Source of the DNA: Bacteroides sp.
Lineage (GTDB): Bacteria; Bacteroidota; Bacteroidia; Bacteroidales; Muribaculaceae
NCBI GenBank assembly: GCA_014802325.1
Contig: JAAVCK010000002.1
Coordinates: 1 to 64,000 of the forward strand
DNA length: 64,000 nt
Direction of reading: 5' to 3'
Each line of letters starts with the position of its first letter. The stretch's first letter is position 1. This document shows, in pieces, positions 36,755-47,174 of this stretch. Position numbers and translations under genes: made by a program. The notes below the pieces were generated by a model, which searched no databases, was not told where the DNA came from, and saw only the letters and a program-made list of their open reading frames with translations.

Positions 36755-37710
36755 GCCGAAGTCTCAACATATTGTTTCTCGGTGGTGCCAAGCGAGTGGC
36801 TGTAGGTCGATTGATTCTCGCTGCGGCTCAGCGTCGCGACATCAAAGCACGCATCTACGGCTATGAACTCGACCGGCGCGTGCCTCTCGCCGCCTTAGCC
36901 ACCATCGTGGAAGGCAAACGCTGGAACGACCCCGATTTCCCGGCTCACCTCGACGATACGGTGAAGCGGCTGGGCATCACAATGATTATCCCCTTTGTGG
37001 ACGGTGCGATAGCTCCTGCGGCAGAATATGCCGCCAAGCATCCGGAAGTTTGCTGTCCGGGAAGCAGCGCCGAAGTCTCACGGATGTTTTTCGACAAATG
37101 TCAGTCGGCAGAGGTATTCGCAGCCGCCTCTCTCCCCATTCCTGCTACATACGACGGCACCTACGCTCCTACGTTTCCTCTCATAGCCAAGCCCCGCAAA
37201 GGGTCGGCGTCAAAAGGTATTCAGATTATTGGCAATCAGGCCGAGCTTGACCGAATCAACCCTGTGGCCGACAATTATATAATACAGCGTTATGTAACCG
37301 ACGCTACTGAAATCACGGTGGACTGCTACACATCGGCAGACGGCGAAATTCTCGCCGTATCGCCTCGTATCCGCCTCGAAACCGCAGGTGGCGAAGCCGT
37401 CCGCACCGTGACTATCGACTCCCCGGAGGCTATAGAACTTGCCGAGCGCACTATCGCCGCCACCGGCTTGCGTGGAGCTTGCACCATACAGATACTCCGC
37501 GATACTGACGGCCAACTACTCATTATGGAAATCAACCCGCGTCTGGGCGGAGGTGTAGTAGCTTCGGTCAATGCCGGCGCCGACATACCCTCGCTCATCG
37601 TCGACGAATGGGCGTCGCTGCCCCTCGCACGCAAGTATCCTCTACCCGACGTACTTACGGTGCGATATCTTGAAGATATAGCTTTTTTACCCGATGGAAC
37701 AAAAATCTGA
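36751..37710 (+). CDS. ATP-grasp ligase-like protein of a sugar cassette
   Basis: The 319-residue protein has an N-terminal pre-ATP-grasp domain and a central ATP-binding domain. FPLIAKPRKGSASKGI supplies the nucleotide-binding lysines and flexible loop; YIIQRYVTDATEITVDCY is the hinge; LLIMEINPRLGGG carries the metal-binding E-x-N pair. It resembles the carbamoyl-phosphate-synthase-like ATP-grasp enzymes. The reaction is unknown; context points to ligation of an amino acid or acid group to a nine-carbon sugar or its precursor. Starts and stops overlap those of the flanking genes (4 and 17 nt). Confidence 0.78.
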   Translation: MSRSLNILFLGGAKRVAVGRLILAAAQRRDIKARIYGYELDRRVPLAALATIVEGKRWNDPDFPAHLDDTVKRLGITMIIPFVDGAIAPAAEYAAKHPEVCCPGSSAEVSRMFFDKCQSAEVFAAASLPIPATYDGTYAPTFPLIAKPRKGSASKGIQIIGNQAELDRINPVADNYIIQRYVTDATEITVDCYTSADGEILAVSPRIRLETAGGEAVRTVTIDSPEAIELAERTIAATGLRGACTIQILRDTDGQLLIMEINPRLGGGVVASVNAGADIPSLIVDEWASLPLARKYPLPDVLTVRYLEDIAFLPDGTKI

Positions 37711-38710
37711 ACACATCATCATCATAGCCGAAGCGGGCGTGAATCACAACGCATCGCTTCAGCGCGCACGGCAGATGGTCATTGAAGCCCGTAAAGCCGG
37801 TGCCGACTACGTAAAATTTCAGACCGCCGTACCCGAGCTGGTCATATCGTCCGTAGCTCCCAAAGCCGAGTATCAGAAAGAGACCACCGGCAACTCCGAG
37901 AGCCAGCTCGACATGTGCCGCGCCATACATCTGCCCCTGTCGGCCTACGCCGAACTCGCCCGACTGTGTAGGGAGGTGGGTATCGGATTCATGAGCACTC
38001 CTTTTGATCTCGTGAGCATCGACACCCTGGCCGAAATCGGGCAGGATTACTGGAAAATACCCTCAGGCGAAATCACCAACCTACCCTATCTTCGCAAGAT
38101 AGCCTCGAAGGGCGGGCGCGTGATTCTATCGACAGGCATGTCGACACTCAGCGAAGTGGCCGATGCCGTCCAAGTGCTCGAAAAGGGCGGCATACCCCGT
38201 CGTGACATCACTCTGCTCCACTGCACCACTCAATATCCCACGCCTATGACCGACGTAAACCTCCGCGCCATGAATGCGCTCCGTGAACTCGGTTGCGGCG
38301 CCGTGGGCTACAGCGACCACACATTAGGCATAGAAATACCCGTGGCGGCGGCGGCCATGGGGGCCCGTGTGATTGAGAAGCACTTCACGCTCGACCGTAA
38401 TCTGCCCGGCCCTGACCACCGTGCATCGCTCACCCCCGACGAACTGGCCGAAATGGTCAGATCAGTACGCAATGTGGAGACTGCCCTTGGCAACGGTCAG
38501 AAAACTGTGGCCGAGGCCGAACGAGCCAATATCGAGGTGGCTCGCAAGAGCATCGTGGCCGCTTGCGATATCAAGGCCGGCGAACTGCTGACTGAAGAAA
38601 ACATCACCGTGAAGCGTCCCGGCAACGGAATTTCTCCTATGGAGTGGGACAACGTGTTAGGCACTCGCGCCATCAAGGATTTTGCTTACGACTCGCTTAT
38701 AGAAATCTGA
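37694..38710 (+). CDS. N-acetylneuraminate/legionaminate synthase family protein (NeuB/LegI-like)
   Basis: NeuB-family enzymes condense phosphoenolpyruvate with a six-carbon amino sugar to give a nonulosonic acid. The TIM barrel (about 1-255) has AEAGVNHN, KFQTAVPEL, IPSGEITNLPYL, STGMST, LLHCTTQYPTP, GYSDHT and IEKHFTLDRNLPGPDH. The C-terminal SAF/antifreeze-like domain lies at about 280-338. These motifs are strong; which sugar is made (legionaminic or other) cannot be read. The start overlaps the ATP-grasp gene by 17 nt, and rpoN follows after 1 nt. Confidence 0.9.
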   Translation: MEQKSEHIIIIAEAGVNHNASLQRARQMVIEARKAGADYVKFQTAVPELVISSVAPKAEYQKETTGNSESQLDMCRAIHLPLSAYAELARLCREVGIGFMSTPFDLVSIDTLAEIGQDYWKIPSGEITNLPYLRKIASKGGRVILSTGMSTLSEVADAVQVLEKGGIPRRDITLLHCTTQYPTPMTDVNLRAMNALRELGCGAVGYSDHTLGIEIPVAAAAMGARVIEKHFTLDRNLPGPDHRASLTPDELAEMVRSVRNVETALGNGQKTVAEAERANIEVARKSIVAACDIKAGELLTEENITVKRPGNGISPMEWDNVLGTRAIKDFAYDSLIEI

Positions 38711-38711
38711 T

Positions 38712-40136
38712 ATGCCTCAGAATGCTTCTCTCCGCCAGGATCTGACCCAGCGGCTGCAACAGACTCTCTCGCCTGCGCAGCTTAAATTCGTGCGCCTGCT
38801 GGAGATGAATCAGCCTGAGGTGGAGGAGGAAGTACGCCACGAACTGGAGGAAAATCCGGCGCTCTCGACCGCCGACGCCGACGCTGCGGCTTCCGACGAT
38901 TTCAACGAGACGTCGGAGCAAGTACAACTCGCCGACTATTCTGACGAGGAAGAGATACCGCATTACCGCCCGGGTACTCATCACCACGAGGCTTTCGATT
39001 GGGCTGAAGCATCGGCTCAGTCTTCGCCTATGTCGCTGATGGAATATCTTACGGCGCAGATCAATGAGTTGCACCGCGACCCGGCCGTGGCTGCCACAGC
39101 TGAATACATTGCAGGTTATCTCGACTCTAACGGTTACCTCTCGCGCACGCTGCCAAGCATAGCCGACGATGTGGCCATCACCACCGGCGTGGATATTCCT
39201 ATGGATATGTGGCAGCGCGGACTGGAGACCGTGCAGTCGCTCGACCCGGCAGGTGTGGGTGCCCGCGACCTGCGCGACTGCCTGCTCATACAGTTGCGCC
39301 GTATGCCCGACGATCAGGATGGCAATGTGGCTCTCGCGCTCGAAATCGTCAATCATTATTTCGACCTGTTTTCTCTCAAGCATTTCCGCCGCATAGAATC
39401 AGCCTTAGGCATTGACTCTGACCGTCTGCGCGATGCGGTAGACGTAATCAGGTCACTCAACCCAAAGCCTGCCGCTGATATTGGTGAAGATCCGATGCTC
39501 GACCGCACGCGCCATATAGTAGCCGACTTCATAGTCGAACCGACCGACGAGGGCTCGCTCACGGTCACACTGCCCAATTCAATACCCGAACTGGCTATCG
39601 AACGCAGTTTCCGCGACGAACCCGCCGATGCCGAAGCTCGCCAGTTTGTGACGCGACGCCGCGAGCAGGCCACTGATTTCATTGATATGCTACGTCTGCG
39701 CAACGAGACGCTTTTCAATGTCATGAGCGCTATTGTCAACATACAGCACGACTTTTTCCTGTCGGCCGACGAGAGCGATCTCCGACCTATGGTACTGAAA
39801 GACGTGGCCGCACTTACCGGCTATGACCTTTCGGTAATATCGCGCGCCACAGCCGGTAAATATGTAGCCACACCGTCGGGTACATATCCTCTGAAATTTT
39901 TCTTCAATGAAGGTGTATCGGGTAAAAACGCTCTCGACGAGGGACACTCCACCCACTCCATTCTCGCTGCACTGCGGACTATAATAGAGAGTGAAGATCC
40001 GTCAGCTCCGTTTAGCGACGACACTATCAAGGAACGACTCGCCGCCGAGGGTATCGACATAGCCCGGCGCACGGTAGCCAAATACCGTGAGCGCCTCGGC
40101 ATACCTGTGGCTCGTCTCAGAAAGGATATCCGATAG
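38712..40136 (+). CDS. rpoN: RNA polymerase sigma-54 factor
   Basis: Region I is the glutamine/leucine-rich LQQTLSPAQLKFVRLLEMNQ at about 15-35. The core-binding domain follows (SLDPAGVGARDLRDCLL at about 176-192). The DNA-binding part ends with the RpoN box, read here as ARRTVAKYRERL (about 453-464). The length of 474 is typical. Sigma-54 requires an AAA+ enhancer-binding protein, and none is encoded in this window. The gene is the last of the Wzi-LegB-ATP-grasp-NeuB series, 1 nt after it. Its last 20 nt overlap the end of the convergent tamL gene. Confidence 0.95.
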   Translation: MPQNASLRQDLTQRLQQTLSPAQLKFVRLLEMNQPEVEEEVRHELEENPALSTADADAAASDDFNETSEQVQLADYSDEEEIPHYRPGTHHHEAFDWAEASAQSSPMSLMEYLTAQINELHRDPAVAATAEYIAGYLDSNGYLSRTLPSIADDVAITTGVDIPMDMWQRGLETVQSLDPAGVGARDLRDCLLIQLRRMPDDQDGNVALALEIVNHYFDLFSLKHFRRIESALGIDSDRLRDAVDVIRSLNPKPAADIGEDPMLDRTRHIVADFIVEPTDEGSLTVTLPNSIPELAIERSFRDEPADAEARQFVTRRREQATDFIDMLRLRNETLFNVMSAIVNIQHDFFLSADESDLRPMVLKDVAALTGYDLSVISRATAGKYVATPSGTYPLKFFFNEGVSGKNALDEGHSTHSILAALRTIIESEDPSAPFSDDTIKERLAAEGIDIARRTVAKYRERLGIPVARLRKDIR

Positions 40137-42408
40137 CGAGGTGAAAGGCCAGCGAACGGCCAAACGAAGTCATGTTGTAATAGCCTCTCTTGCCTGTATC
40201 GTAAGGTGCGTGGATACCAATACCAAGGTCGCCGCGCACTACGAGCATCGATATATCGAATCGAAGGCCCACGCCCGTACCGGTAGCTATATCGTTCCAG
40301 AACGTGCGGGCGCGGAGCGTACCGCCTGGTCGCTGGGGGTCCTCTTTCAGCAGCCACACGTTGCCCGCATCGAGAAATACTGCTCCGTGGAGCGGACCGA
40401 GGATGGGGAAACGATATTCTACATTGGCTTCAAGTTTGAACGTACCGGTCTGGTCAAAATATCCGTCGACCTGATCGCGAGGCACGCGATATGAACCCGG
40501 ACCGATGGAGCGCACCGTGAAAGCGCGCACAGAGTTGGCACCTCCTACATAAAACTGTTCGCTGTAAGGTACCTGCGACGAGTTGCCATAGGCGTGAGCC
40601 GCTCCGATGGCGAAGCGCGACACTATCCAGTGGCTCGGCTCGACCTGACGGCCGTACACTATCTGAGCCTGACCCTTCACAAACTGCGAGAACGGTGTGC
40701 GGAATAGAGTCTTCTCCTTGGCGCGGTCACCGCAAAGTTCGTATAGAGTCCAGAATATATTGCCGGCCTCGGTGAGCGAGAATGATACATTGATAGTATT
40801 ATTTCGGTTCATGGCGCGATCATACACAAAATTGTAGCTCATCTGGGGTATGAACTGATTACGGAAGCTGAGCGCTATGGCGCGGTTGGCATCCATAATG
40901 GAGTCAAACGTATGGGTGGTGGTGATGAGCTTGGTATAGGTGATCTTAAGCGGCGTGTACGACGTGGTGATATATTTTGAGGGTTGCCAGTCGTAGGAGA
41001 TCGACGCGTTAAACTGAGCCATCTTGAAGTAATGAGGACGGTTGAGCAGATCGGCACCAAGTCCTATCTTGGTCCAGTTGACAGTGCGTCGGCGGCGATG
41101 TATGAACGCCGGCGCGAGCAGGCGGGGAAACGCAAGTGACGACTGGAGTCCCACCTCATAGGAGTTGAATACCGACGAGCTGTTATGACCCGTCTGCCAT
41201 TCATATGAGCCGGTAAGGGAGATATTGAACTGCTCGCCGCCTCCGAACATATTATGATTCGTCAGACCGAGCGTGACACCCGGGCCGAGATAACTGTTGG
41301 ATTTCGACGATACGTTTGCTTCCACCGATGCTTCGAGAGGCTTGTCGAGTGTGCATGTCACCACTACATTGAGCTGCCGGGAGGTCGACGAAGTGGTATC
41401 GGGAGTGACCTGCATATCTATGGAATTGAATATACCAAGACGGGCGAGATTTGACTGCGTGCGCTCCATCTGGTTGACTCTGAATTCACGGCCAGGCCTG
41501 AAGGCGATACACGACGGTATCAGATGATCGCGCAGGTGTATCGGCATCATCTTCACCACGTCGCCCTTCTCGGTGTGAATGGTGTCGGGCGTGCCGTCTC
41601 CCTGATTGCGATATATCACGGTAGTGATACTGCCGGTGGTAAACTTATCGAGCGCCCACGACGGAACATTGTCGGGTATCATAAGTTTCAGTGCTATCGA
41701 GCAGGGGGTAATGGTGGAGTCGGCAAGGTAGTCGATATACTCGGGACGGAAGTAATAGTAACCGTGATTGCGCAGATCATTTGTGATACGGGTGCGCGCG
41801 GCGCTCAGCGAGTCGGTAGAGAACCGGCTGCCCACTTGCAGATAACGGTTGACGCGGGCAAGCGAATCGATCATTCTGTTGATGGGAGTGGTCTCCGGAA
41901 GCAGGATTATCGAATCGAGAGTATACGCAGGCCCGGGGTCCACATTATATATGATGGAGGCCTTGCGCTTGTTTTTCTTCTGGGCGAGTTCGTATGACGC
42001 CGAGCCACGGAAAAAGCCGTTGTTGTCAAGGATCTGATTGATCATCTCCACTCTCACCTCGGGTCGCACATCGCTTACAAGCACCGGCTCTGTGGCAAGC
42101 CACTCGTAAATCTTATGTTTCAGACCGCTCGGCGGATTAGGCCAGTTGTTATATACCCACAGTCCGAGAGGAAACGGCACTCGGTAGGAAGCCGAGCCGA
42201 GCAGCGGATTATTGGGTTTGACCGACACGGCGTCCTTGATTTCGCTACGGAGATCGGAGGGCACTCTGGCCGATGTGTCATTGAAGTTTACTGCCTTCAG
42301 GCCGGTATAGAGTATCTCACCCTCAGGCAGACGCTTTGTGGTGGAACAGGCCGATAGCAAAATCGTAAGGGCTACGGCCAAATATATGTAAATCTTCGTC
42401 AGTTTCAT
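40117..42408 (-). CDS. tamL: TamL: lipidated Omp85-family outer-membrane protein (TamA/BamA-like)
   Basis: The signal peptide has a lipobox ending LLSAC, which makes this a lipoprotein, the Bacteroidota variant of TamA. POTRA-like domains cover about 30-370 (NNGFFRGSASYEL, RNHGYYYFRPEYI, LARLGIFNSIDMQV). The 16-stranded Omp85 barrel follows, with the conserved segment EQFYVGGANSVRAFTVRSIGPGSY (loop 6, RGF-like). It ends in GYPF with a terminal Phe, a typical barrel signal. With TamB it forms a system that helps assemble outer-membrane components. Its start shares a base with the tamB stop (TAATG). Confidence 0.88.
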   Translation of the reverse strand: MKLTKIYIYLAVALTILLSACSTTKRLPEGEILYTGLKAVNFNDTSARVPSDLRSEIKDAVSVKPNNPLLGSASYRVPFPLGLWVYNNWPNPPSGLKHKIYEWLATEPVLVSDVRPEVRVEMINQILDNNGFFRGSASYELAQKKNKRKASIIYNVDPGPAYTLDSIILLPETTPINRMIDSLARVNRYLQVGSRFSTDSLSAARTRITNDLRNHGYYYFRPEYIDYLADSTITPCSIALKLMIPDNVPSWALDKFTTGSITTVIYRNQGDGTPDTIHTEKGDVVKMMPIHLRDHLIPSCIAFRPGREFRVNQMERTQSNLARLGIFNSIDMQVTPDTTSSTSRQLNVVVTCTLDKPLEASVEANVSSKSNSYLGPGVTLGLTNHNMFGGGEQFNISLTGSYEWQTGHNSSSVFNSYEVGLQSSLAFPRLLAPAFIHRRRRTVNWTKIGLGADLLNRPHYFKMAQFNASISYDWQPSKYITTSYTPLKITYTKLITTTHTFDSIMDANRAIALSFRNQFIPQMSYNFVYDRAMNRNNTINVSFSLTEAGNIFWTLYELCGDRAKEKTLFRTPFSQFVKGQAQIVYGRQVEPSHWIVSRFAIGAAHAYGNSSQVPYSEQFYVGGANSVRAFTVRSIGPGSYRVPRDQVDGYFDQTGTFKLEANVEYRFPILGPLHGAVFLDAGNVWLLKEDPQRPGGTLRARTFWNDIATGTGVGLRFDISMLVVRGDLGIGIHAPYDTGKRGYYNMTSFGRSLAFHLAIGYPF

Positions 42409-45400
42409 TACTCTGATTCAGTGGCGGTGGTTGATGTGGTGGTTACCGGAACAGCCGGCTTGCTTTTCCGGCCGAAGAGATCGCGGAGCGAGTTGAGGCG
42501 GCGTTTGAATACAAAACCGACACCCGTCTGCGTAACCTCTCCTTCAAGTATGCTTTCATATCCGGTGTGACGGAATATCCTCACATACATTGAGCCGGTG
42601 CGATTGAGCAGATATTCGATCGATATATCGTTGATAAGATTCTGCGACAGGTTCTGGTCGGCATTAGCATCGGTGGAGTAATTGCCGCCCACGATTATCT
42701 TCACACGGTCGTTGAAGAGCGATTTGGATACGCGGTAGCTGTAGCTGGTGGCCGTAGAGGTATTGCCTTCCACAGTTTTGTCATACTGGTCAACACCGAA
42801 TGATATATCAACACCCTTGATATTATTCGCCGCCCAACTGTTGAGTTTCGATGTAAGGAACGAATAGAGGGCATTGCCCGACAGATTGGCCGTGGCCTGA
42901 GTGCCGGCCCCGGTATACATATTTGTAATGAGCAGGTTCATGGCAGCATTGGCTCGCTGCTCGGCCGTCATGCCGGCAAGTTCGTTTTCTACCGTCAGAT
43001 CATCATCGGTGGACATGTCAAATGCCACGTTGAGATTTTCAAGCGTGCCGGTAGCCGAAAGTTCCACATCGAAGTTCACGAGTCGGGAGTTCTGACCGTC
43101 TTGAGTCACATTTGCTTTCACACGGTCTACGGCATGGATATTGACAGTGGGATTCATCATATTACCGCCAAACGATACATACGATCCTTCCTTGAAGTTA
43201 AAGAGTTTCTCGCTGAGCACCGGCGGCATACTGTAGCGCACATATCCGCCATTCAGGGCCAGACGACCGGTGAGGCTCTGACCATTGAGAGGCGACATAG
43301 TGAAGTCGAGGTCGCCCTGCGGCTCAAGCTCCACTCGGTTGGATCCGTCGGTAGCGAGATCCACTGCGAGTACCGAACCCTCCACGAGATGAAGCATAGC
43401 GGTGACGCTCATCATCATGCCGGTATTGACTATCGAATCAGACTTTGCCACCTGCGTAGTATCGTCAAACTGCACGAACTTCACCAGATCGCCGCTGCTG
43501 CGCGAGGATATAGCCGAGTTGGCCTCCGACATAATATATGTGACGTTGGTGCCGGGGAGTACGCTCAGGTCGGCATTGACACGCATGAATTTCATGTTGC
43601 CTTTCACGGTAGCATCTACCGATACGAATGCCTTGCCATACACATCCGCCCCACGCGGACGAGTGGAGTTGACTATCTGCATATCGTTGGCGTTAAGAGA
43701 CAGATTCACACCTATATCAGTGAGATGGCGGGCATCGACTATACCGTTGACCCGAAGAGGATTATCATTGCATGCCTGGATGGAGAAGTCATTAAACCTC
43801 ACCACATTGCTGTCTACCGGAATGGGTACGTCGGAGAAGTCAAACGTAGTGCCGAGCATTCCCACCTTAACCGCTGTTGAGTCAAAATCAATAAAGCCGT
43901 TGAATATCGGGTTGGCTATATCGCCCGTAATTTTCATATTACCGTTGAGCATACCTGCCAGACTGGCCATATCCTTGGGCAGGAACGGATTGAGCACGCG
44001 GAGCGGGAAGCGTATCATCGAGAAGTCAAGCAGAAACGGACTTCCGGCCGTTGAATCGTTGATAGCTCCCCGGGCGGTAATGGTCTTGATGGAGTCGACC
44101 ATCAGAGCGATGTCCGCGTTGACCTTTCCGCCGGCCGAATTTGACAGATTCACGTCAAGATCAAACGATCCTACGCGATCGCGACCATAAGTAAGGTCGG
44201 TCAGTCCCACCGAGCCTTTACCGGTCAGTTCATTTCGATTCCAGTTGAATCGCATGTCGGCCGAGATGTCGCCGGTCATAGGAGGTGCGAAGGGATTGAT
44301 CGCGAGCCAGTCCTGAAGGTGTATGTTGGCCAACTGCAATACCACATCGTCATACGCAGCCGAGTCGGCATCCTGCGGCTTGTCGGTAAAGAGATGCAGG
44401 TAACTGTTGTCATATTCGAGCGATATATTAGCGCTCACACGCATATCGGCGAAATCGTAGGTAAGATAATTATCCTTGTTGATGGTCCACTTCTTATACG
44501 ATATCGTAGGTTTGTAAGGCACGAATTTCGCCGTGACCGAACTGTCATTGAATACTGTATTGACACCCACCACAAAGCCGTTTTCATTCTTGATATTCTG
44601 CTGGCGCAGGAATGCCGAAAATCTATTGGATGCTACAAAACCGGTGAGATTCACATGTGCAAACTCATCCATAGTGCCGGGCCGGTTATTGACCGAAAGG
44701 TTGTAGGTCAGGAAGCGGTCATGCTGCAAAGCGTCGATATTTACCGTATCGAGCTTCATCGACGAAGTGGCCAGTCGCTGCACGTTGGCCGAAAACCTCA
44801 ACAGCGAGTCGTTATGAAATCCTGCCGTGAAGTTACGGAATGTGATGTCGGAATTGTTGGCCAAATATTGCGCCGCCACATTATTCTGTCCCATGGTGAG
44901 CAGCATATCCATAGTGGGAAGAGCGGCCGATACGGTATCGACCTCAAACCGCTTTTGAGCTATCTGCCCGGTTATCACTGTAGATGCCGACGAAATCTGA
45001 CTGAGGAAGTCGGTGAGCGACGCCTGTGAATAGAGGAGCATACTGAGGTCGCCGTTGTTGAGGCGGGCTTCGAGCAGCGAGTCTTGCGAGAGCAGATTCA
45101 GTCCGATTTTCGGAGTGGTAATATCCACATCGGGCAGACTCCACACGAGATTTGACACATCGGCGCGGGCATCTATATTGCCGCTATTGACGCCATACCA
45201 CCCTTTGGATGTAAGCACGAGCGAACCCTCATTGCGGTCTGCCACCAGATTAAGCTGCTTCAGATTAATATTTCGCAGGTCGGCATCGAGATTATATCGG
45301 AGAGTGTCGCCCGAAATATCGGCCGTAAGCATAGCATCGACCTCAGCACCGGGATTGGCGCTCTGAATGTGGGCGCGCCCCGCTCCGTCGAGCAGCGAGG

Positions 45401-47174
45401 CTTCCAGACGGATGTCGCGGAGCACGTTGCCGAGATATTCTATATGGTGGAGATCCACCGATGCATCGAGTGTGGTCCGGGGCGAGAAGAAATTCATACC
45501 TCTACCCTTGGCCGTGAGTGTGGCGTCGACATTATTCACACCCAGTGATGGCATGAAAGCTGCCACCGGAAACGAATCTATCCTGACGTCGGCAGTATAA
45601 CTTTCGGCCAGTTCTATCCAACGGCCTTTAAGTCCTACGCTACCTTTGCCGGTGGCGAGGGTTACGTTGCCTGATACTTTACCGGGGTTATAGTCTACAG
45701 TGCCTTTCAGACGCATGGCCGGTATGTGGATTGCCGTGTCGAGTGCCAGCGCTTTGGAGAATCGGGGCGTCAGTCGTCCGGTCGAGCCCGATAGAGTGAT
45801 GCGTCCGCCAAGTTTATCGAAATTCATCGGATTGCTCACACTGCCCGACGCATTCATCGTGACCACTCCGGGCATATCGAGCTGAAGTCGGTTCACGTCA
45901 AGCTGTCCCGCAGTACCATCTACATCCACATTCAGTGTAGTGAGATTCATTTTCGAAAGCAACGGTGAGAAAGCCGGCATCACTGCTCCTGCATCGGCCG
46001 GACTGATCACACCGGTGGCGCGAAGCATGAGCGGTAGCTTCGGATCGGAGGCAAGATCTCCCATACCCATTTCCGCATCTACTTTCAGCGACGAGCGCTG
46101 AGTCTCTATATCAAACGCACGGACATACATTGCCGCCGTATCCATGGCGAATGTGCCTGATGCGAGCAGCGACAAGCCGCAGCGCTCGGTGGCAACCAAC
46201 TTGCGCAAGGGCACGGTGATCTCTGCACCGCGATTGTAAAACGAATCAATCTCAATGGTAATATCCGCTACTTCGATATAATTCATATCGAGTCCGGGCA
46301 GCGGCGAGGCTCCTTTCAGGGCATAGAGCGCGTGTCGGCCGGTGAGCGAAAGCCGGTCGGCCGTGATGGTCCACGGTTGGGAGTCAGTAGTGACAGCCAT
46401 TGTATCGGCTACCGATGCGTCAGCTGCTTCCGGCGCAGCCTCCGGATAGATATATGCGGCTGATACACTGTCGAGGGCGAGTGACTTGCCGTGTATGCGA
46501 TGCTTACCCATATCTATCTCAGCATCGGCCAGCGAGGCAACACTGAGCTTACAGCCGAGCGAATCGATGGTAGGAAGCATCTCCATGCGGTAGGTCAGAT
46601 CCGATATATCAAGCGCACGCGCCGTGATGAGCCACGGCGTAGAGGCCGCTGTATCCGTCACTGCTTCAGTAGTATCAGGCAACAGACGCATGTATACGTC
46701 AGGACGCATCACCGCCCCTCGGTCAAGAGCCACGGAGCTGCTTTTCAGGTCGACATTCACTCCGGTGATGGCTATGGTATCGATACTCGCGCGCAGCATC
46801 ATCACCGAGTCGGTGTTGCCCAGTCCGAAAGTAGCGGCAGTCACCATAGCTTCGTCTACATCCACTTTACCTTTCAGCAGCGGCATGAGCTTCACATTTA
46901 CGTCAAGGGTGCCGGCAGTGAGGAGTGTGTCGCCCGATGCCTGCACTATCTCCACATCAGCCACACTCAGCCTCAGAGGAAATTTCAGTCGCAGATAGCC
47001 TATATCCACCTTCATACCGGTGGCCTCCTCTACCTTACTTATAGCTATACCACGCGCAAAATCCTGCACCCAAGGCACATAAAGGAGCACCGATACAAGA
47101 AGTATCAGCCCCACAAACCCGGCCACAGTCCACGCCAGAATCTTAAAGATGAGTTTTATAATGTGACGATTCAA
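42408..47174 (-). CDS. tamB: Translocation and assembly module protein TamB (AsmA-like/DUF490)
   Basis: The 1588-residue protein is anchored by one N-terminal transmembrane helix (about 8-30) and followed by an AsmA-like region and a very long series of short beta-strands. Such proteins form a groove spanning the periplasm. The C-terminal DUF490 region (about 1150-1540) has FNGFIDFDSTAVKVG, LDFTMSPLNGQSLTGRLALNGG and the final FKEGSYVSFGG/VNIHA segments. TamB-like proteins bridge the membranes and carry lipid or assist barrel assembly. It is cotranscribed with tamL. Confidence 0.92.
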   Translation of the reverse strand: MNRHIIKLIFKILAWTVAGFVGLILLVSVLLYVPWVQDFARGIAISKVEEATGMKVDIGYLRLKFPLRLSVADVEIVQASGDTLLTAGTLDVNVKLMPLLKGKVDVDEAMVTAATFGLGNTDSVMMLRASIDTIAITGVNVDLKSSSVALDRGAVMRPDVYMRLLPDTTEAVTDTAASTPWLITARALDISDLTYRMEMLPTIDSLGCKLSVASLADAEIDMGKHRIHGKSLALDSVSAAYIYPEAAPEAADASVADTMAVTTDSQPWTITADRLSLTGRHALYALKGASPLPGLDMNYIEVADITIEIDSFYNRGAEITVPLRKLVATERCGLSLLASGTFAMDTAAMYVRAFDIETQRSSLKVDAEMGMGDLASDPKLPLMLRATGVISPADAGAVMPAFSPLLSKMNLTTLNVDVDGTAGQLDVNRLQLDMPGVVTMNASGSVSNPMNFDKLGGRITLSGSTGRLTPRFSKALALDTAIHIPAMRLKGTVDYNPGKVSGNVTLATGKGSVGLKGRWIELAESYTADVRIDSFPVAAFMPSLGVNNVDATLTAKGRGMNFFSPRTTLDASVDLHHIEYLGNVLRDIRLEASLLDGAGRAHIQSANPGAEVDAMLTADISGDTLRYNLDADLRNINLKQLNLVADRNEGSLVLTSKGWYGVNSGNIDARADVSNLVWSLPDVDITTPKIGLNLLSQDSLLEARLNNGDLSMLLYSQASLTDFLSQISSASTVITGQIAQKRFEVDTVSAALPTMDMLLTMGQNNVAAQYLANNSDITFRNFTAGFHNDSLLRFSANVQRLATSSMKLDTVNIDALQHDRFLTYNLSVNNRPGTMDEFAHVNLTGFVASNRFSAFLRQQNIKNENGFVVGVNTVFNDSSVTAKFVPYKPTISYKKWTINKDNYLTYDFADMRVSANISLEYDNSYLHLFTDKPQDADSAAYDDVVLQLANIHLQDWLAINPFAPPMTGDISADMRFNWNRNELTGKGSVGLTDLTYGRDRVGSFDLDVNLSNSAGGKVNADIALMVDSIKTITARGAINDSTAGSPFLLDFSMIRFPLRVLNPFLPKDMASLAGMLNGNMKITGDIANPIFNGFIDFDSTAVKVGMLGTTFDFSDVPIPVDSNVVRFNDFSIQACNDNPLRVNGIVDARHLTDIGVNLSLNANDMQIVNSTRPRGADVYGKAFVSVDATVKGNMKFMRVNADLSVLPGTNVTYIMSEANSAISSRSSGDLVKFVQFDDTTQVAKSDSIVNTGMMMSVTAMLHLVEGSVLAVDLATDGSNRVELEPQGDLDFTMSPLNGQSLTGRLALNGGYVRYSMPPVLSEKLFNFKEGSYVSFGGNMMNPTVNIHAVDRVKANVTQDGQNSRLVNFDVELSATGTLENLNVAFDMSTDDDLTVENELAGMTAEQRANAAMNLLITNMYTGAGTQATANLSGNALYSFLTSKLNSWAANNIKGVDISFGVDQYDKTVEGNTSTATSYSYRVSKSLFNDRVKIIVGGNYSTDANADQNLSQNLINDISIEYLLNRTGSMYVRIFRHTGYESILEGEVTQTGVGFVFKRRLNSLRDLFGRKSKPAVPVTTTSTTATESE

